Translations under genes and position numbers: made by a program | The notes under the pieces: model-generated | The model's input: the letters and a program-made list of their open reading frames with translations, nothing else | The model's database searches: none | What the model was told of the DNA's origin: nothing | Assembly (NCBI GenBank): GCA_028224375.1 | Contig: JAOIVW010000008.1 | Location: forward strand, 1-64,000 | Direction of reading: 5' to 3' | Source of the DNA: Hellea sp. | Lineage (GTDB): Bacteria > Pseudomonadota > Alphaproteobacteria > Caulobacterales > Maricaulaceae | DNA length: 64,000 nucleotides | Part shown: piece by piece, positions 61,226-64,000 of the stretch | Layout of the letters: each line of letters begins with the position of its first letter | Position numbering within the stretch: the stretch's first letter is position 1

Positions 61226-61948
61226 ATGAAATTATCACATTTAACGACATCGATTTTGGCTGCGGGCTTGCTTATCGGCTGTGCCCAAGCTGAGAGCGCA
61301 ACGGAAGCGGCTCAGGCGAAAACGGCAGAGGCCGCGCAGAAAACAACTGACATGGCTAAGGACAAGACGAAAGACGTCATGAACGCGTCTATGGAAAAAC
61401 CCTCCGCGCCTGGTGTTGATGTGAGTACGGCGCCTGCAGGCACATATAAATCTGAAGCTACGCACGCTTATATCACCTTTCAATATTTGCATCAGGGATA
61501 TGCGCGGCCGACATTGCGGTGGAATGATTTTGAGGCCGTTGTCGAGCTTAATCCCGAAGACCCGACATCTTCCACACTGAACGTGACTATTGACGCGGAT
61601 AGTATTGATAGCGGCGTTGAAAGCTTTGATAAACACCTCGTCAGTTCTGACTTCTTTGATGCCGAAGCGCATCCGAAAATTACCTTTACTAGTACAGCTT
61701 TAAATCAAATCGTTACGGGAACAGGACGCGTAACAGGAGACTTAACGATGAAAGGCATTACAAAGCCCGTTGAGTTGGACGTGACGTTAAATAAGGTTGG
61801 CGAAAATTTTCGGAGTAAAGAACCTATGATCGGTATTTCAGCAAAAACACGGATTAAACGCTCGGATTGGGACTTAGGAAAATATACGCCGCTTGTCGGC
61901 GATGATGTCGATATTTCTATTGAAGTCGAATTTATCAAAGAAGAATAG
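61226..61948 (+). CDS. YceI family lipoprotein (third)
   Basis: 240 residues. ACGGAGG Shine-Dalgarno before the ATG. Lipobox LIGC (Cys19) followed by a Thr/Ala/Lys-rich coiled linker (about 25-65), then the YceI domain: APAGTYKSEATHAYITFQYLHQGYARPTLRWNDF, STLNVTIDADSIDSGVESFDKHL, FFDAEAHPKITFTSTAL, GDLTMKGITKPVELDVTL, KTRIKRSDWDLG. Forms a pair with the cytochrome b561 7 bases downstream, a well-known YceI-cytochrome b arrangement. Confidence 0.88.
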   Translation: MKLSHLTTSILAAGLLIGCAQAESATEAAQAKTAEAAQKTTDMAKDKTKDVMNASMEKPSAPGVDVSTAPAGTYKSEATHAYITFQYLHQGYARPTLRWNDFEAVVELNPEDPTSSTLNVTIDADSIDSGVESFDKHLVSSDFFDAEAHPKITFTSTALNQIVTGTGRVTGDLTMKGITKPVELDVTLNKVGENFRSKEPMIGISAKTRIKRSDWDLGKYTPLVGDDVDISIEVEFIKEE

Positions 61949-61954
61949 TTTCTA

Positions 61955-62533
61955 ATGGCCGCAAGGCGGGACAATTATTCCAAGGTCGCGATAGGCTTTC
62001 ACTGGCTTATCGCGCTCATGATAATCGGGTTGATCATCTTTGGTCTTTTAATGACCAATCCAGATATGCCTAACCGCTTTGCGCTTTATCAGCTCCATAA
62101 AAGCTTTGGTATTTGCGTACTTATTCTGTCCGTTTTGCGTCTGCTTTGGCGATTAGGCCATAAGCCGCCGCCACTGCCTGCGGGGATGAAAAGGTGGGAA
62201 GTCGCCGCCGCGAAATTTACCCATATAGCTTTCTATATAATTATGATTGGTATGCCGCTTTTGGGATGGGCCATGGTATCGTCTACGGAACTGGTAATTC
62301 CGACAAGAATTTTTAACACGATACCCTGGCCCGATATGCCAGGATTGCCGCGCGACAAGGCTTTGTCAGACATATTCAAAAACCTTCACTATTGGATAGG
62401 CAGGGCGACAATCGTGCTGATTTTGCTCCATATAGGCGCAGCCCTGAAGCACCATTTTGTTAATAAAGACAATGTTTTAAGGCGAATGCTGCCGTTTTCA
62501 AAAACAAAGCGAGGTTCTGAGACACCGGGCTAA
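61955..62533 (+). CDS. Cytochrome b561 family membrane protein
   Basis: 192 residues with four membrane helices and heme-ligand histidines in FHWLIALMII, QLHKSFGICVL, KFTHIAFYIIMIGMPLLGW and LHYWIGRATIVLILLHIGAALKHHF. Moves electrons across the inner membrane from quinol or superoxide pathways. Follows YceI by 7 bases. The gene ends at 62533 and a 398-base stretch follows with a pseudogene and a terminator. Confidence 0.9.
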   Translation: MAARRDNYSKVAIGFHWLIALMIIGLIIFGLLMTNPDMPNRFALYQLHKSFGICVLILSVLRLLWRLGHKPPPLPAGMKRWEVAAAKFTHIAFYIIMIGMPLLGWAMVSSTELVIPTRIFNTIPWPDMPGLPRDKALSDIFKNLHYWIGRATIVLILLHIGAALKHHFVNKDNVLRRMLPFSKTKRGSETPG

Positions 62534-62574
62534 TGTCTTTTAAATGTGGAGTAACTACTGATACGCTTCCCTAA

Positions 62575-62811
62575 TTAGCGCATTTTCAGGCATATGATGA
62601 TGAGCTGATGGGCGGGGACGGAAATGATGTCATTCGTGACTTTGAGGATGGTATTGACACCATAGAGTTCCGCGGCACGGTTGACAGCTTTGCTGACCTG
62701 ACCCTAGAGCAAAGCGGCACCAATGTTATCATCACCTCAGATAACGGCGTCATCACCGTCAGAAACATGGACATTGCAGACCTGACGGTCGATGACTTCA
62801 CGTTCTTGTAG
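62575..62811 (+). pseudogene. RTX/calcium-binding repeat protein C-terminal relic
   Basis: An open stretch after TAA (62572-62574), with ATG 62608 inside. It reads GGDGNDVIRDFEDGIDTIEFRG, then ADLTLEQSGTNVIITSDNGVITV and DLTVDDFTFL, which is the last RTX nonapeptide plus the capping beta-structure that ends many hemolysin-type calcium-binding exoproteins. Nothing upstream belongs to it, so the body of the gene is gone; the 66-residue remnant is unlikely to be functional. A terminator follows at 62836-62861, probably that of the lost gene. Confidence 0.75.
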
Positions 62812-62835
62812 GGTAAAGCCATAATCTAGAATCTT

Positions 62836-62861
62836 AAGCCGGGCTCATGTCCGGCTTTTTT
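62836..62861 (+). terminator. Intrinsic terminator after the RTX relic
   Basis: AAGCCGG, loop GCTCATGT, CCGGCTT then four T more. Seven-pair stem with a U tract, 24 bases past the relic's stop. Confidence 0.85.
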
Positions 62862-62931
62862 ATGCCCATATAACGCCTCTATCACATAAAACTCACTTGC
62901 GCTTTAGCCCGAAAAAACTACACACAGTCAA

Positions 62932-63882
62932 ATGGGCATATTGGGACATTTTCAAGGGGTACGTGTGGGCGGGGGTGTTATTTATTTCCCGCATACGGGG
63001 ACTAAGATTCCTATCAATACCGCCTTTTTCAAAAGCGCTATACATGTTGTTAAATTTAATACTTATATTGTGGTGCAGCGTTTCGGACGTTTTCTGACAG
63101 GCAAAAAACTATCATCTTCTCTAGCTTTTTATCCGCAGCCGTCGGGTCCGTGGTATAATGCATGGCTTGCGGCGCGCATGGGCGGGATTGAGGTCATTAA
63201 AGACCCCAGCTCGGCAGATGCGGTATTTATCTTTGATGATAAGACGACCTCCAATACAGGGCGAACGCTTGAACCCGCCCTCAAAGCCAAAGCGATAAAT
63301 CACCGCATAGATGATATCTCTAAAATCCATGTGGCTAGGGTTTTTCAAGACGTCTTTGGCTATGGCGTGGATATTGACCCTCTGACCTATCAGGGTAAGG
63401 CCGCCCAAAAGTCTGATATTAATGCCACACATGACGGGCAAGTCGTGGACTGCCCGATTGAACCAGACGCCGTAAAACCCGGAAGCGTCTATCAGAAACT
63501 TATCGATAGCACATTTGATGGGGCGCGCAGCGAAGATTTGCGTATGGCCTATGTCGGCGGCGAAATCCCTGTGGTGTTTCGTAAGTTTAAATTAATCGAG
63601 AAACGCTTTGGCACGGATTACGATCATGTTGATGTCTGGACGGCTGACCAAGCTTTTTCAAAAGATGAGCAAACCCAGCTGATAGCTTTTTGCGAAGCTA
63701 TGGGGCTTGATTTTGGCGCGGTAGATGTGATGCGCGATAAACATGACGGGCGTATTTATGTCGTCGATGTCAATAAGACCTGCATGCCTGTGCTTTGCCT
63801 GACCCAGAAAGAACAGCGCCGCTCTTTCCGCCAGATTTCAGCCGCGTTGGTTAAATTGGTCGAGCGGGTTAAGTCTCACTAG
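62932..63882 (+). CDS. ATP-grasp-like protein
   Basis: 316 residues. The C-terminal half has ATP-grasp-type signatures: GLDFGAVDVMRDKHDGRIYVVDVNKTC (metal-binding Asp and Asn), preceded by SVYQKLIDSTFDGARSEDLRMAYVGGEIPVVFRK. The first half (GGGVIYFPHTGTKIPINTAFFK, FYPQPSGPWYNAWLAARMGGIEV) is of unknown nature. Possible roles: ligase of amino acid or glycan precursors, or an uncharacterised glutathione-synthetase-like enzyme. Convergent, 14-base overlap, with a MaoC-like gene. Confidence 0.75.
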   Translation: MGILGHFQGVRVGGGVIYFPHTGTKIPINTAFFKSAIHVVKFNTYIVVQRFGRFLTGKKLSSSLAFYPQPSGPWYNAWLAARMGGIEVIKDPSSADAVFIFDDKTTSNTGRTLEPALKAKAINHRIDDISKIHVARVFQDVFGYGVDIDPLTYQGKAAQKSDINATHDGQVVDCPIEPDAVKPGSVYQKLIDSTFDGARSEDLRMAYVGGEIPVVFRKFKLIEKRFGTDYDHVDVWTADQAFSKDEQTQLIAFCEAMGLDFGAVDVMRDKHDGRIYVVDVNKTCMPVLCLTQKEQRRSFRQISAALVKLVERVKSH

Positions 63883-64000
63883 GCTTTTTATGCTGCAAGC
63901 CTATGCGCTGCATCTTACAAACCAAATCGCCATGCTGATTAAAAGCGCGGTGCTCAAATGTGACAATGCCTTGCATCGGGCGAGATTTGCTCTCGCGCAG
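63869..64000 (-). CDS. MaoC-like (hotdog) acyl dehydratase, C-terminal end (partial)
   Basis: On the - strand the frame entering from the right edge reads LRESKSRPMQGIVTFEHRAF, NQHGDLVC and ends KKPSET-stop (stop at 63869-63871). The SRP.QGIV.FEHRAFNQ.G..V pattern is the C-terminus of MaoC-family hotdog dehydratases, such as mesaconyl-CoA or 2-enoyl-CoA hydratase-like enzymes. Only 43 residues lie in the window. It overlaps the 3' end of the ATP-grasp-like gene by 14 bases. Confidence 0.6.
   Translation of the reverse strand: MRESKSRPMQGIVTFEHRAFNQHGDLVCKMQRIGLQHKKPSET

Noticed and set aside
62608-62811. Treating the short RTX-like frame as a normal gene
   Set aside because: It matches only the capping end of RTX proteins and continues in frame upstream of the ATG to a stop, so it is best seen as a relic.

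Overview
The window is a gene-dense stretch of an alphaproteobacterial chromosome of moderate GC content. The evidence is the run of typical alphaproteobacterial neighbourhoods: tsaE-amgK-murU-addB-addA-trxA with folC-accD close by, a ChvI/ChvG two-component pair followed by EIIA-Man and HPr, alpha-type AddA/AddB, a System I cytochrome c maturation cluster, TadG-like pilus assembly protein with a CtrA-type box, and GlsB/YeaQ, YggT, DUF1523 and DUF924 proteins. A dimorphic, Caulobacter/Hyphomonas/Maricaulis-like marine lineage is my best guess. I see no phage, no transposase gene, no CRISPR array, no tRNA and no rRNA.

Layout. 1-8.8 kb: tsaE tail, peptidoglycan-sugar recycling (amgK, murU), the AddAB recombination nuclease-helicase and thioredoxin, one tightly overlapping + strand operon. 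8.8-13.1 kb: two tandem paralogous lipoproteins, a peroxiredoxin-like protein, then folC-accD. 13.1-17.5 kb: a small GlsB-type membrane protein, ccmFGHI on the - strand, a 127-bp structured repeat, an internally deleted rfbA relic and yggT. 17.7-22.5 kb: chvI-chvG, EIIA-Man and HPr (without the usual hprK between them), a TonB-C lipoprotein and a GDP-mannose pyrophosphorylase. 22.5-29.5 kb: a translationally coupled seven-gene - strand operon of uncharacterised proteins built around an AAA+ ATPase, two long soluble partners, a TelA-like coiled-coil protein and small membrane proteins; this is the best candidate for an undescribed system. 29.6 kb holds the second copy of the 127-bp repeat.

29.8-38.3 kb: FAD-linked D-2-hydroxyacid dehydrogenase, TsaC-type protein, two YceI proteins flanking signal peptidase I, a DUF6249-like / ECF sigma / anti-sigma-like / PPK2 / MtgA run, and an aromatic/aspartate aminotransferase. 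38.4-42.8 kb: an HSL-type hydrolase and three consecutive, separately terminated, exported glycine-zipper proteins. 42.8-47.8 kb: tlyA, a membrane protein, and the isoprenoid set dxs-ispA-xseB, then a histidine phosphatase. 47.8-55 kb: LRAT-like protein, TadG-like protein, ABC-F ATPase Uup, ABC1/UbiB kinase-like protein, and a very basic exported repeat protein; then a candidate small RNA at about 55.1 kb. 55.3-61.1 kb: a six-gene operon fadD-like, DUF924, DJ-1/PfpI, HSL hydrolase, GST, SelO. 61.2-64 kb: YceI plus cytochrome b561, an RTX-protein tail relic, an ATP-grasp-like protein and the end of a MaoC-like gene.

Two cross-cutting observations stand out. First, several clearly conserved genes (ECF sigma factor, DUF924, SelO, possibly MtgA) have no convincing ATG/GTG/TTG at the N-terminus demanded by their families, and each has an ATA codon at the expected position, in two cases behind a good Shine-Dalgarno and overlapping the upstream stop codon. 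Second, the two 127-bp repeats have equal length and inverted REP-like arms whose stems differ by compensatory base changes. All functional names rest on motif recognition by eye; no database search was possible.
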